The notes below the pieces were generated by a model that worked only from the letters and a program-made list of their open reading frames with translations, was not told where the DNA came from and did no database searches. From contig JAPLPG010000235.1 of assembly GCA_026400375.1 (NCBI GenBank), positions 20,248-84,247 on the forward strand: a stretch of DNA of 64,000 bases. The letters run 5' to 3'. Source of the DNA: Novosphingobium sp. GTDB taxonomy: Bacteria > Pseudomonadota > Alphaproteobacteria > Sphingomonadales > Sphingomonadaceae. This document shows positions 38,562-49,600 of the stretch, in pieces (position 1 is the stretch's first letter; each line of letters starts with the position of its first letter). Position numbers and translations under genes: made by a program.

Positions 38562-39350
38562 TCAGCCCGGCTGCTGATCGGCGATCAGCACCATGACCCC
38601 CTGGTCCGCCAGCCGCTGCTTCAGGTCTGCCGGAATTGCGCTGTCGGTGATGACCGTGTCGATCTCGTCCAGCCCGCAGACGATGGTTCCGGACTGGGTG
38701 CGGAACTTGCTGCTGTCTACCAGCAGGATCACGTCTTCGGCGCGGTCGATCAGCCGCCGTTCGGCAGCGACCAGTACGGGATCTGCTTGCATGACGCCCT
38801 GTGGCCCGATAGCGGCGGCGCCCATGAACAGGCGCGGGGCATGGAAGCGGGGCATCGATTCCTCACCCGCCGGGGCCAGGATGATGTTCTGTTCGCGAAA
38901 GACGGCGCCCGATGGCAGCAGGATGCGCGTGCCCGCCTGCGGCAGCAGCGCGTTGACGATATGCAGCGAATTGGTCAGGACCTGAAGGTCGAGGCCTTCG
39001 AGATGCGGGCACATCTGCAAGGTGGTGGTGCCGCCGTCGATCATCACCCCTTCGCCCGGCTGGCACAGCGCGGCCGCGGCCTTGCCGATGGCCTGCTTGG
39101 CGGCAAGGTTCAGCGTGATGTTCTGCTCGAACGGCGTGCCAAGTAGACGCGAACCGCTGCTGTCCTCGGCTTCGGGCAGCTTGGCGCCGCCGTGGACGCG
39201 GACGATCTGGGCGGATTCCTCCAGCCGCGTCAGATCGCGCCGGATCGTGGCGGGCGAGGCATCGAGCAGCACTTCGAGATCGCGGTAGCTGACGAATCCC
39301 GTTGGCCGCAGCGCTTCGAAAATGCGTCTTTCCCGTTCTGCTGCATGCAT
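38562..39350 (-). CDS. DeoR/GlpR-type transcriptional regulator
   Basis: GFVSYRDLEVLLDASPATIRRDLTRLEESAQIVRVHGGAKL; MIDGGTTTLQMCPHL. Confidence 0.9.
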   Translation of the reverse strand: MHAAERERRIFEALRPTGFVSYRDLEVLLDASPATIRRDLTRLEESAQIVRVHGGAKLPEAEDSSGSRLLGTPFEQNITLNLAAKQAIGKAAAALCQPGEGVMIDGGTTTLQMCPHLEGLDLQVLTNSLHIVNALLPQAGTRILLPSGAVFREQNIILAPAGEESMPRFHAPRLFMGAAAIGPQGVMQADPVLVAAERRLIDRAEDVILLVDSSKFRTQSGTIVCGLDEIDTVITDSAIPADLKQRLADQGVMVLIADQQPG

Positions 39351-39376
39351 CCGCTACGATCCCCTTTGGCGCGTGC

Positions 39377-40450
39377 TTATGCGCTGGCCTGCAGCATGTT
39401 GCCAAGGCCGATCACCACCGTCGACCCGACCAGCAGGCCGATGCCGCTCCACACCATCGTGCGGGTGCGGGGCGATGCGCCCTTCCATTCCTTCAGCGCA
39501 AAGCCCCACAGCGTCGAGAACAGGATGATCGAGGCCATGTGCAGCGTCCACGAAGAAAAGCCGTATTCGCCCATATGGCTTTCGCCCATCGTGTAGAAGA
39601 AGAACTGGCCGTACCACAGCGTGCCGCCCAGTGCCGCCAGCAGCCAGTTGGCCAGAATGTTCGGACGTTCACCCGCCGCAGCCTGTGCCGGGGCAGCGCC
39701 GAAGAACTGGCCGAAGCTGCGGTTCTTCACGATCAGCCAGGCACACCACAGCGCATTGGTGGTAAGGCCCCCCGCCAGCACCACGCACAGCACCGGCAGG
39801 CCCTGGGAAAGCGGATCGGTTCCGGCGGCCAGCGTCAGGTCGCGGATCGGTTGTCCGGCCGCCAGCCCCCAGGCAAAGCAGCCCGACATCACGCCCGAGA
39901 ACGTGGCGATAGCCAGTCCCTTGCGCAGATCGAACTCGGCCACGCCTTCGGACTGCGCGCCGGCAAGATCAGCCTCCTTGGCATTGCCTGCACGGGCGAC
40001 GACGACGATGCCGACAAGCGTGATCGCAATGCCCAGCAGGGTCAACTGGCCGCTGGTGGTGGCGGCGATCTGGCCCAGCGTGCCGGCAAAGATCGGCGGC
40101 CCCATCGTGCCGATCACCGTTGTCAGCCCCAGCGCCACCGCCATGCCGAGCGACAGGCCAAGGTAGCGCATGGTCAGCCCGAAGGTCAGTCCGCCAAAGC
40201 CCCACATCGCGCCCCAGAACCAGCACCACAGCAGAGTCTCGCGCGGGGTGGCCGACAGGACGCCCAACAGGTTTTCGGTCTGGAGCGAGGCGAAGAACCA
40301 TGGTGCGATCAACCACGAGAACAGGCCGCCCGCCAGCCAGAACACCTCCCACGACCACAGCTTGATGCGCTTGTACGGCACATAGAAACTGGCCGAGGAA
40401 AAGCCCCCGATCCAGTGAAAGATTACGCCCAGCAGCGGGTTTGCGCCCAT
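39377..40450 (-). CDS. rhaT: L-rhamnose/proton symporter RhaT
   Basis: MGANPLLGVIFHWIGGFSSASFYVPYKRIKLWSWEVFWLAGG...; multi-TM; rhamnose gene context. Confidence 0.9.
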   Translation of the reverse strand: MGANPLLGVIFHWIGGFSSASFYVPYKRIKLWSWEVFWLAGGLFSWLIAPWFFASLQTENLLGVLSATPRETLLWCWFWGAMWGFGGLTFGLTMRYLGLSLGMAVALGLTTVIGTMGPPIFAGTLGQIAATTSGQLTLLGIAITLVGIVVVARAGNAKEADLAGAQSEGVAEFDLRKGLAIATFSGVMSGCFAWGLAAGQPIRDLTLAAGTDPLSQGLPVLCVVLAGGLTTNALWCAWLIVKNRSFGQFFGAAPAQAAAGERPNILANWLLAALGGTLWYGQFFFYTMGESHMGEYGFSSWTLHMASIILFSTLWGFALKEWKGASPRTRTMVWSGIGLLVGSTVVIGLGNMLQASA

Positions 40451-40469
40451 CGATCCTGTCCCTTTTTCG

Positions 40470-41615
40470 TTATGTCCTGACGAGGATCGAGCGGTCGATC
40501 TCGCTGATGCTCTTCACCCCGGTCAGAGTCATCGCCACGCGCATTTCGGCCTCGATCAGCCGCAGCATGTGTTCGACGCCGGCCTGGCCGCCCGCCGCCA
40601 GCGCAAAGACCCACGCACGGCCGAGCAGCACGCCCTTGGCCCCCAGCGCGAGCAGGCGGACCACATCAAGGCCCGACCGGACGCCGCCATCGGCCAGCAC
40701 GGTCAGCCGGTCACCCACCGCATCGGCGATGGCGGGCAGGGCGCGGGCGGCGGAGGGCACGCCATCCAGTTGCCGCCCGCCGTGGTTCGAAACGACGATC
40801 CCGTCGGCGCCAAGGTTTGCGGCTTCCACCGCGTCCTCGGCATCGAGCAGGCCCTTGATCACCAGCGGCCCGTTCCATTCCGACCGGATGAAATCGAGGT
40901 CCTTCCACGCAATCGAGCTGTCGAAGTTCTCGCGCATCCACGCAAAGAAGTCCTCGATCCCGGTCTTGCCCTCAAGCTTGCGGATCACGTTGCCGAGGCC
41001 ATGGGGGCGGCCCATGACCCCGACATCCCACGCCCATGCAGGCTTCATCGCGCCTTGCAGCGTGCGGCGGATCGCGCCGGTCATGCCCGCAGCTCCGGCA
41101 AGGCCCGAATGGTAATCGCGATAACGACTGCCGGGTACGGGCATGTCGACGGTGAAGACCAGCGTCGAGCACTTCAGTTCGACCGCTTCCTGCAGCAGTT
41201 CGCGCACGAAGCCGCGGTCGCGGGTCATGTAGAGCTGGAACCAGAAGGGCTTGCTGGCGGCCTTGGCAACCTCGGTCAGAGCGCAGGCCGATACGGTGGA
41301 GAGCGTGAACGGCACGCCTGCCGTTTCTGCCGCGCGCACCGCCTGGCATTCGCCGCGCCGGGCGTTCATTCCGGCAAGGCCGATGGGCGCGAGCGCCACC
41401 GGCAGGCGCAGCGTCTGGCCGAACAGTTCGGTCGAAAGGTCCAGCGCGGACACGTCGCGCAATACGCGCTGGCGCAGGGCGATGTCGCGTAAGTCCTCCA
41501 CGTTGCGGCGCAGCGTCGTCTCGCTGTAGGATCCACCGTCGATGTATTCGAACAGGAAGTGCGGCAGGCGGCGGCGGGCGAGTTCGCGGAAATCGGGGAT
41601 CGAGGCGGCAATCAT
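40470..41615 (-). CDS. lldD: FMN-dependent alpha-hydroxy-acid dehydrogenase (L-lactate dehydrogenase type)
   Basis: [75 protein letters not shown]. Confidence 0.9.
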   Translation of the reverse strand: MIAASIPDFRELARRRLPHFLFEYIDGGSYSETTLRRNVEDLRDIALRQRVLRDVSALDLSTELFGQTLRLPVALAPIGLAGMNARRGECQAVRAAETAGVPFTLSTVSACALTEVAKAASKPFWFQLYMTRDRGFVRELLQEAVELKCSTLVFTVDMPVPGSRYRDYHSGLAGAAGMTGAIRRTLQGAMKPAWAWDVGVMGRPHGLGNVIRKLEGKTGIEDFFAWMRENFDSSIAWKDLDFIRSEWNGPLVIKGLLDAEDAVEAANLGADGIVVSNHGGRQLDGVPSAARALPAIADAVGDRLTVLADGGVRSGLDVVRLLALGAKGVLLGRAWVFALAAGGQAGVEHMLRLIEAEMRVAMTLTGVKSISEIDRSILVRT

Positions 41616-43042
41616 GCGGCGGTTCTTTCGGCAGAGGCGGCAACCTCGGCCTGCCAGCGGTTGCGATAGGTGTCGAGATCGGCGTCGAGCGGTTCGACGC
41701 GGACAAGCGCACCTTGCGGCTTCAGCGTCGGGTCGATCAGGCGCAGGGCACCGAACGACACGTCGTTGTGCGCGTTGGCGGTGTAGACGGCGGTATCGGG
41801 ACGCAGCGATGCCAGCGCCCGGACAAAGACCTCGGCTTCGGCAAAGCGGCCCTCGACCAGCAGCCGTTCGGACGACCCGATCAGATCGAGCGCGGCATCG
41901 GCCACCAGCGCGGCATAGAGGCACGCGGCGGCGCGGCGCTGATACCAGTCCTCGGGCCGGTTGATCCAGCCGAAGCGCCCTTGCGCAAAAGGGCCAAAGC
42001 CGCGCATCAGCGTGGGCAGGATCATGCGCGGGGTGCGCAGCACTTCGGGCACGGCGGCGAGCAGGGCCGGCTGATCCGGCCTGATATCGACGCGGCGGGT
42101 ATCGATCTCGATCAGCGTCTCGATCTCGCGCCCGCCCATGAACCGGGCCGATGGCACGGCGCGGCCATGAACGTCGACATTGACCAGGCAATCGCGCGCT
42201 TCGGGCAGGGTGGCGGTGTCGACCGGCGTTGCGGGCAGGCGCATGGCGATGAACCACGTGCCGGTGGACAGGACGGTGGCCTCGTTCCCGGCAATCTCGG
42301 CAAAGCCACGCGCGGCAAGCAGCGCGGCGTTGGAATCGTGCAGCCCGGCCAGTACCTCGACCTGCGGGGAAAGGCCGGTGGCGGCCGCGATTTCGGGCCT
42401 GAGAGTCCCCACCACATCGCCCGCGCGCCTGACCTGCGCAAAGCGGGCGGCCCAGCCCTGGCGCTTTGCCATGGGTGAAAAGTCCGCCCCTTGCGGGCAC
42501 CACAGATCGGAATGGCAGCCCAGACTGGTCACTTCGCTCACCGCGTTGCCGGTGAGGAACCATGCCCAGTATTGCGCCCACGGCAGCAGCTTTGCGCGGG
42601 CCATTGCATCGCCATGCAATTGCTGGAGCCAGAACAGCTGGCTGCCGAAGTTCAACCCATCGGGCAGGGCGGGCGATCCGGTGAGCGCAAAGGGATCACG
42701 CTGCGCGCGATAGGCCGCCATCACTGCTTCGGGGAGCGGTTGTTCGTAATCGAGCGGCGGGAACGCCAGCGCGCCATCCACCAGCGCGCAAACCCCGGCG
42801 CCGTGGCCGACCGGCACGATCCGCGCCACCGGCACATCGGCAAAGCGCTTGAGCGTCTCGATCAGCCATGCGCCGATTGCCGGCGCATCGAGGCGACGCA
42901 ACCCGCCCGCCTCCAGCGGCATGTTGGCGCGCACCTGACGGTCGAGCATCAGCCCGCCTGCATCCCACAGGCTGACCTTGCTCAGCGTCTTGCCGAGATC
43001 GATGACGACAGTCGCGCCCGCTGTTGTTGCGCCCGATGCCAA
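41612..43042 (-). CDS. FGGY-family carbohydrate kinase, probable L-rhamnulokinase
   Basis: [39 protein letters not shown] start inferred because the upstream ATG lies inside the operator palindromes. Confidence 0.8.
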   Translation of the reverse strand: MASGATTAGATVVIDLGKTLSKVSLWDAGGLMLDRQVRANMPLEAGGLRRLDAPAIGAWLIETLKRFADVPVARIVPVGHGAGVCALVDGALAFPPLDYEQPLPEAVMAAYRAQRDPFALTGSPALPDGLNFGSQLFWLQQLHGDAMARAKLLPWAQYWAWFLTGNAVSEVTSLGCHSDLWCPQGADFSPMAKRQGWAARFAQVRRAGDVVGTLRPEIAAATGLSPQVEVLAGLHDSNAALLAARGFAEIAGNEATVLSTGTWFIAMRLPATPVDTATLPEARDCLVNVDVHGRAVPSARFMGGREIETLIEIDTRRVDIRPDQPALLAAVPEVLRTPRMILPTLMRGFGPFAQGRFGWINRPEDWYQRRAAACLYAALVADAALDLIGSSERLLVEGRFAEAEVFVRALASLRPDTAVYTANAHNDVSFGALRLIDPTLKPQGALVRVEPLDADLDTYRNRWQAEVAASAERTAA

Positions 43043-43067
43043 GCGCTTTCTCCCACTCCCTGAGTAC

Positions 43068-43099
43068 AATTGATCAATAACAATCATTCTTGATCAATT
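43068..43099. promoter_or_regulatory. candidate operator, two TTGATCAA palindromes in AATTGATCAA-N12-TTGATCAATT
   Basis: Centres 22 bp apart; divergent intergenic region between FGGY kinase (-) and rhaD (+). Confidence 0.7.
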
Positions 43100-43163
43100 A
43101 CAACAGGAATGTTAGCAGCCTTGGCCAGCGGCACAATGCCGACATGCAACGCACAGGGATGCC

Positions 43164-45272
43164 ATGAACGCCCACACCCCGATCTCCGCAGCTCTTCCCT
43201 TTGCCGTTCCTGCCAGCCGCTGGGACGATGCGGTGGCGGCAACGCTCAGCCCGGCAGAACTGCTGCTCTATCGCTCGAACCTGCTGGGGGGCGACCTGAC
43301 CGTGACCAACTTTGGCGGCGGCAACACGTCGGCCAAGCTGGAGGAGGTCGACCCGCTGACCGGTGAGAAAGTGGAAGTGCTGTGGGTCAAGGGTTCGGGC
43401 GGCGATATCGGCTCGATGAAGCTCGATGGTTTTGCCACGCTGTATCAGGCAAAGCTGCTCGGCCTCGAAGCGCACTATGCCGGGCCCGATGATGACGACA
43501 AGATGGTCGGGTTCCTGCCGCACTGCACCTTCAACCTAAACGGCCGCGCCGCCAGCATCGACACGCCGCTGCATTCGATCTTGCCCTTCGCGCATGTCGA
43601 TCACGTCCACCCCGATGCGATCATCGCGCTGGCGGCGTCATCGGGCGGCGAGGCGGCGACGCAGGAAATCTGGGGCGGCAGGATCGGCTGGCTGCCATGG
43701 AAGCGCCCCGGCTACACGCTCGGCGTGATGCTGCGCGATTACGTGGCGGCCAACCCGGGCGTCGCAGGCGTGATGCTGGCCGGACATGGCATCATCTGCT
43801 GGGCCGACAGCGCCAAGGCCTGCTATGAACACACCGTGCGCCTGATTGCAGATGCGGCCAACTATCTGAACGGCAAGCTGGCGGGCAAGCCGGCCTTCGG
43901 AGGCCAGGCCGTTGCGCCCAATCCCGATCGCGCTGCCATCGCCGCCGATCTGATGCCCCGCCTGCGCGGCTTCATGACCGGGGCGCGCGCCAAGCTTGGC
44001 CACTTCTCCGACGATGCCGAAGCGCTGGAATTCACCGGCTCGGTAGATTTCGAACGTCTCGCGGCGCTGGGCACGTCCTGCCCGGACCACTTCCTGCGCA
44101 CCAAGATCGCGCCGCTCACGCTCGATCCGGCGCGGCTGCAGGACGATGCCTATCTGGCGCAGAAGATCGGCGAATACCGCGACATGTATGCGGCCTATTA
44201 TGCGCGCTGCAAGCGGCCCAATTCGCCCGCCATGCGCGATGCGAATCCGGTCGTCGTGCTGGTGCCGGGCGTGGGCCGCATCACCTTTGCCACCGACAAG
44301 ACCACCGCGCGCCTTGCCGGTGAATTCTATGGCAACGCCATCAACGTGATGCGCGGGGCCGAGGCGATTGGCGAATACATCGCGCTGGACGAACAGGAAG
44401 CCTTCGACATCGAATACTGGCTGCTCGAGGAAGCCAAGCTGCAACGCATGCCCGCACCCCGGCCGCTGGTCGGCAAGATCGCGCTCGTCACCGGCGGGGC
44501 CGGCGGCATCGGTGCCGCCTCGGCCGCGCGGCTCCTGCGCGAAGGCGCCTGCGTGGTGCTGGCCGATCGCGATGCCGCGTCGGTGGAGGACGTGCGCGCA
44601 GGGTTCGCCCGGCAGTTCGGCAAGGATGTGGTCCGCGCCGCCGTGTGCGACGTGACCGACGAGCGCCAGGTCCAGGCCGCGTTCGATCTTGCGGCGCGCG
44701 AATTCGGCGGGCTGGATATCCTCGTGGCCAATGCCGGCATCGCCAGTTCCGCCCCGCTCGAAGAAACCACGATCGAGCTGTGGAACCGCAACTACGATGT
44801 GCTGGCGCAAGGCTACTTCCTCACCGCCCGTGCCGCCTGGCCGCTGCTCCGGCGGATGAAGGACCAGGGCGGTTCGTCGGTCGTGTTCATCGGATCGAAG
44901 AACGGCGTGGCCGCTGCCACCAACGCCAGCGCCTATGCCTCGGCCAAGGCGGCCGCCAACCATCTGGCGCGCTGCCTCGCGCTTGAAGGGGCGCCGCATG
45001 GCATCCGCGTCAACACCGTCAATCCCGATGCGGTGATCAAGGGCAGCAAGATCTGGGATGGCGACTGGCGCACCGAACGCGCCGGCGCACACGGCATCGA
45101 TGCGGGCATGGAACTGGAAGAGCACTACCGCAAGCCCTCCATGCTGGGGCGTGACGTCCTTCCCGAAGATATTGCCGAAGCCGTCTATTTCCTCGGCTCG
45201 GACATGAGCGCAAAGTCGACCGGCAACATGATCAACGTCGATGCGGGCAACGCACAGGCCTTCACGCGATAA
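43164..45272 (+). CDS. rhaD: bifunctional rhamnulose-1-phosphate aldolase / short-chain dehydrogenase
   Basis: Class II aldolase N-terminal domain (HPDAIIALAAS, GHGIICWAD) plus SDR C-terminal domain (ALVTGGAGGIGAASAARLL, YASAKAAANHLAR). Confidence 0.92.
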   Translation: MNAHTPISAALPFAVPASRWDDAVAATLSPAELLLYRSNLLGGDLTVTNFGGGNTSAKLEEVDPLTGEKVEVLWVKGSGGDIGSMKLDGFATLYQAKLLGLEAHYAGPDDDDKMVGFLPHCTFNLNGRAASIDTPLHSILPFAHVDHVHPDAIIALAASSGGEAATQEIWGGRIGWLPWKRPGYTLGVMLRDYVAANPGVAGVMLAGHGIICWADSAKACYEHTVRLIADAANYLNGKLAGKPAFGGQAVAPNPDRAAIAADLMPRLRGFMTGARAKLGHFSDDAEALEFTGSVDFERLAALGTSCPDHFLRTKIAPLTLDPARLQDDAYLAQKIGEYRDMYAAYYARCKRPNSPAMRDANPVVVLVPGVGRITFATDKTTARLAGEFYGNAINVMRGAEAIGEYIALDEQEAFDIEYWLLEEAKLQRMPAPRPLVGKIALVTGGAGGIGAASAARLLREGACVVLADRDAASVEDVRAGFARQFGKDVVRAAVCDVTDERQVQAAFDLAAREFGGLDILVANAGIASSAPLEETTIELWNRNYDVLAQGYFLTARAAWPLLRRMKDQGGSSVVFIGSKNGVAAATNASAYASAKAAANHLARCLALEGAPHGIRVNTVNPDAVIKGSKIWDGDWRTERAGAHGIDAGMELEEHYRKPSMLGRDVLPEDIAEAVYFLGSDMSAKSTGNMINVDAGNAQAFTR

Positions 45273-45295
45273 GCGCAGGGGAGAGGACAAGAACA

Positions 45296-46588
45296 ATGAC
45301 CCAACTGCCCATTTCCGCCGACCTGATCGCGACACGCAATGCCGTGCACGCCGATGCGCTGGAGGACGATTACGCCTCGCTCGGCCGCAAGCTTTCGCGC
45401 ACGGGCATCGACATCGATGCGATTCTGGACCGCGTGGCCGGGTTCTCGGTCGCCGTGCCATCGTGGGGCGCGGGGCGCGGCGGCACGCGCTTTGCCAAGT
45501 TCCCGATCCCGGGCGAGCCGACCAATATTCACGAGAAGCTTGAGGATTGCGCGGTGATCCAGCAGCTCGGCCGGGTCACGCCACGCGTGTCTCCGCACTT
45601 TCCGTGGGACAAGGTCAGCGATTACAAGGCGCTGCGTGAAGAGGCGGCGACGCTTGGCCTCGGCTTCGATGCGGTCAATTCGAACACCTTTCAGGACCAG
45701 CCGGGGCAGGTGCACACCTATGCCAACGGCTCGCTCGCCGCACAGGATGCCGCCACGCGCCAGCAGGCTGTGGATCACAACATCGAATGCATCGAGATCG
45801 GCGTGCAGCTTGGCTCTACTGACCTGACGGTGTGGGTGGGCGATGGCACGAATTTCCCCGGCCAGCAGGATCTCGGCCGCAGCCTCGACCGCTATCTGGA
45901 AGCGGCCTCGAAGATCTACGCCGCGCTGCCCGATGACTGGCGGATGCTGCTGGAACACAAGATGTTCGAGCCTGCGTTCTATTCGACCGTGATCAGCGAT
46001 TGGGGCAGTTCGATCCTTGCCGCGCAGGAACTGGGCCCCAAGGCCAAGTGCCTGGTCGATCTGGGCCATCATGCGCCCAACGTGAACATCGAACAGATCG
46101 TGGCGCGGCTGCACCGCTTCGGCAAGCTGGGCGGCTTCCACTTCAACGACAGCAAATATGGCGACGACGATCTCGACAGCGGATCGATCAACCCGCACCA
46201 GCTGTTCCTGGTATTCAACGAGCTGGTCGAGGCCGAACTGAACCCGCAAGACGGCTTCAACCCCAGCTACATGATCGATCAGTCGCACAACGTCACCGAC
46301 CCGATCGAATCAATGCTGTCGAGCGCCGAGACGATCACCCAGTGCTTTGCCAAGGCACAGTTGGTGGACCGCGCAGCGCTTCACGCCGCGCAAGAGGCCA
46401 ACGACACGATGATGGCGTTCCAGGCGCTGCGCCGGGCCTACAACATCGATGTTGCGCCGATTCTGGCCAAGGCGCGGGCCGAAGCCGGCGGCGCGATCGA
46501 CGTGCTCGAAGCCTATCGTCTCAGCCAGTATCGCAGCCGCAAGGCGCAGGAACGCAAGGCCGTGGGGCTGGGTGCTGGCATCGTCTAA
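45296..46588 (+). CDS. rhaI: L-rhamnose isomerase
   Basis: AVPSWGAGRGGTRFAKFPIPGEPTNIHEKLEDCAVI; LVDLGHHAPNVNIEQIVARL; GGFHFNDSKYGDDDLDSGSINP. Confidence 0.92.
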   Translation: MTQLPISADLIATRNAVHADALEDDYASLGRKLSRTGIDIDAILDRVAGFSVAVPSWGAGRGGTRFAKFPIPGEPTNIHEKLEDCAVIQQLGRVTPRVSPHFPWDKVSDYKALREEAATLGLGFDAVNSNTFQDQPGQVHTYANGSLAAQDAATRQQAVDHNIECIEIGVQLGSTDLTVWVGDGTNFPGQQDLGRSLDRYLEAASKIYAALPDDWRMLLEHKMFEPAFYSTVISDWGSSILAAQELGPKAKCLVDLGHHAPNVNIEQIVARLHRFGKLGGFHFNDSKYGDDDLDSGSINPHQLFLVFNELVEAELNPQDGFNPSYMIDQSHNVTDPIESMLSSAETITQCFAKAQLVDRAALHAAQEANDTMMAFQALRRAYNIDVAPILAKARAEAGGAIDVLEAYRLSQYRSRKAQERKAVGLGAGIV

Positions 46589-46631
46589 GCGTCTGAACAT
46601 CTGAAAATACAAGAAAATCGGAGAGAGCAGC

Positions 46632-49600
46632 ATGACCATTCGCCGGGGCCTCATGGCCGCCACCATTCTCGCCACGACCATGTCGCTGGCTCCGGCTGCG
46701 CTCGCTCGGAATGCTGCCCCATCCTCGGCATCATGCTCGGCATCATCCTCGCCGCCAGCCTCGGCAACGGCCGCTGCCGACACGCTGGCCCAGCAGTTCC
46801 AGGACCCACCGTCTGAAGCGCGCCCGCGCGTGTGGTGGCACTGGATGAACGGCAATGTCACCAAGGACGGCATCGCCAAGGATCTGGCGTGGATGAAGCG
46901 GGTGGGCATCGGCGGCCTGCAGAACTTCGATGCCAATCTCGACACCCCGCAAGTGGTCGACAAGCGGCTGGTCTACATGACGCCCGAATGGAAGGACGCC
47001 TTCCGCTTTGCCGCGACCGAGGCGGACCGGCTGGGCCTGGAACTGGCCATCGCGGCATCGCCCGGCTGGTCGGAAACCGGCGGGCCGTGGGTGAAGCCCG
47101 AAGATGGCATGAAGAAGCTGGTCTGGTCGGAACGGACCGTGGCCGGGGGCAAGCCCGTGCGCGGGGCTTTGCCGCCCTTGCCGCAGGTGGTCGGCCCGTT
47201 CCAGACCGCCCCGCTGGTGGAGAACATGCCCGGACAGTCCGTCAAGGCAGGGCCACAGCCCAACGCATCTGGCGAAGTTGCCGTGCTGGCCGTGCGCGTG
47301 GCCGAACCGGCACTGCCCGCCCCGGCCTTCACGCTCGGCGATGGCACGAAGCTTAACGCAACCGGTCTTGCCGATGCCGACTTGCGCAGCGCGGTAAAGG
47401 TGCCTCTCAATTCCGGCTTGGCCGGTGCGATGATGGTGCGCTTCCCCCGCGCCGTCACCGTGCGTTCGCTTCGCCTGTTCCTGCCGGGGGTGAAGCTGCC
47501 CTTCCGGGGCGTACCGATCAAGGCCACGCTGGAGGTCCGCGAAGGCGCAGGCTGGCGCGCGGTGACCGACATTCCGCTTGGCGGCGTGCCCACCACGCGC
47601 ACCTTCCCGGCCACGACCGGGCAGGAATTCCGCCTTGCCCTGGCCGACAGTAGCAACCGCGGCAATCTCGACATGCTCAACGCCGCCCCGGGCGCGGTCT
47701 CGATCAACTTCTTCGATACCGGGCCGATGACATCGGTCAACGTGGCGGATTTCCAGCTTGTCGCCGATGCGCGGGTCGACCGGGCAGAAGAAAAGGCCGG
47801 ATACGATACCGTGCTCGATTATCATGCCCTTGCCAGCGGTGATGGCGATGCAGGCGGTGCGACGCCAAACCCCGATGCCGTAATCGATCTCACCAACCGT
47901 GTTCGCCCCGATGGCTCGCTCGACTGGACGCCGCCCAAGGGCAGCGACTGGCGCATCATGCGCTTCGGCTGGTCCTTGACTGGCAAGACCAACCATCCCG
48001 CCCCGCCCGAGGCTACCGGGCTCGAGGTCGACAAGCTCGATGGCGCTGCCGTGCGCCGCTATCTTGAGCATTACCTTGGCATGTATCGCGAAGCGGTTGG
48101 CCCTGACCTGATCGGCAAGCGCGGCGTGCAGGCGCTGCTGACCGATTCGATCGAGGTGGGCAACGCCAACTGGACCGCGGCGATGGAGGCGGAATTTGCC
48201 GCGCGGCGCGGCTATGCCCTGCGCCCGTGGCTGCCGGTGCTGGCCGGAACCGTGATCGGATCGCCCGCGCAGTCCGACCGTTTCCTGTTCGATTTCCGCG
48301 CCACGCTGGCCGAACTCATCGCCGACAAGCATTATGGCACGGTGGCCAATGTGGCGCACGAACAGGGCCTGAAGGTCTATGGCGAGGCGCTGGAGGACAA
48401 GCGCCCGATGCTGGGCGATGACCTGGCCATGCGCGCCCACGCCGACGTGCCGATGGCCGCGCTCTGGACCTTTGCCGACCAGGGCAAGCTGCGCACCACG
48501 CTGCTGGGCGACATGCGCGGCGCGGCATCGGTCGCGCATGTCTATGGCAAGCCCTACGTGGCGGCGGAATCGATGACTTCGGTCAATGCGCCGTGGGACT
48601 TTGCCCCGTCGAATCTCAAGAAGGTGATCGATCTGGAATTTGCCAGCGGCATCAACCGCCCGGTCATCCACACCTCGGTCCACCAGCCATCGGACGACAA
48701 GCAGCCGGGCCTTTCGCTGGCGATCTTCGGCCAGTATTTCAACCGGCACGAGGCCTGGGCCGAACTGGCCAAGCCCTGGGTCGATTACCTCGCGCGCACG
48801 TCGCTGATGCTGCAGCAGGGGCGCAACGTGGCCGACGTGGCGTGGTTCATCGGCGAGGATTCGCCCGTCACCGCGCTCTATGCCGAAAAGGCCCCGGCCA
48901 ACCTTCCGACCGCCCATGCCTGGGACTTCGTCAACGCCGCGATGCTGGCCAGTGCCCTGTCCAATGATGGAACAGAGGTCGTCTCCTCGGGCGGCGCCCA
49001 CTACCGCGCGATCTATCTTGGCGGCACTTCGCAGGCGATGACCTTGCCCACGCTGGAGCGCCTTGCCGCACTGGTGCGCGGCGGGGCCACGTTGATCGGC
49101 GAAAAGCCGCGCGCCACGCCCAGCAACGCCGATGACATGGCGCGCTTTGCAGCACTGGCCGATGCCTTGTGGGCAGGAGCTGCCGGCAAGGGCCGGGTCA
49201 TTGCCACGCAGACGATCGATGCCGGGCTGCAGCAGGCCGGGATCGCGCCCGACTTCACCCTTTCGGGTGCGGCAAACGGCGATGTGCTGTTCGTGCATCG
49301 CAAGCTTGCCGATGGCGAGGCCTGGTTCCTCAACAACCGCCGCCAGGCCCCGCTTGCGGGCGAGGCGCGCTTCCGCGTCACCGGCCTCCAGCCCGAACTG
49401 TGGCGCGCCGAAACCGGCAAGGCAGAACCGCTGTCCTACCGCATCGAAGGTGGGCAGACCGTGGTGCCGCTGTCGCTCCTGCCCGAAGACGCGGTCTTCG
49501 TGGTGTTCCGCAAACCCGCCACCGCCACCGCCAGCGCCGTAACCGTGGCGGCGCCGGTGCTGTCGACCGTGGCCAAGCTGGACGGCGCCTGGACCGTGGC

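Noticed and set aside
43638-45461. 607 aa antisense ORF opposite rhaD
   Set aside because: Shadow ORF of the confident RhaD-SDR gene.
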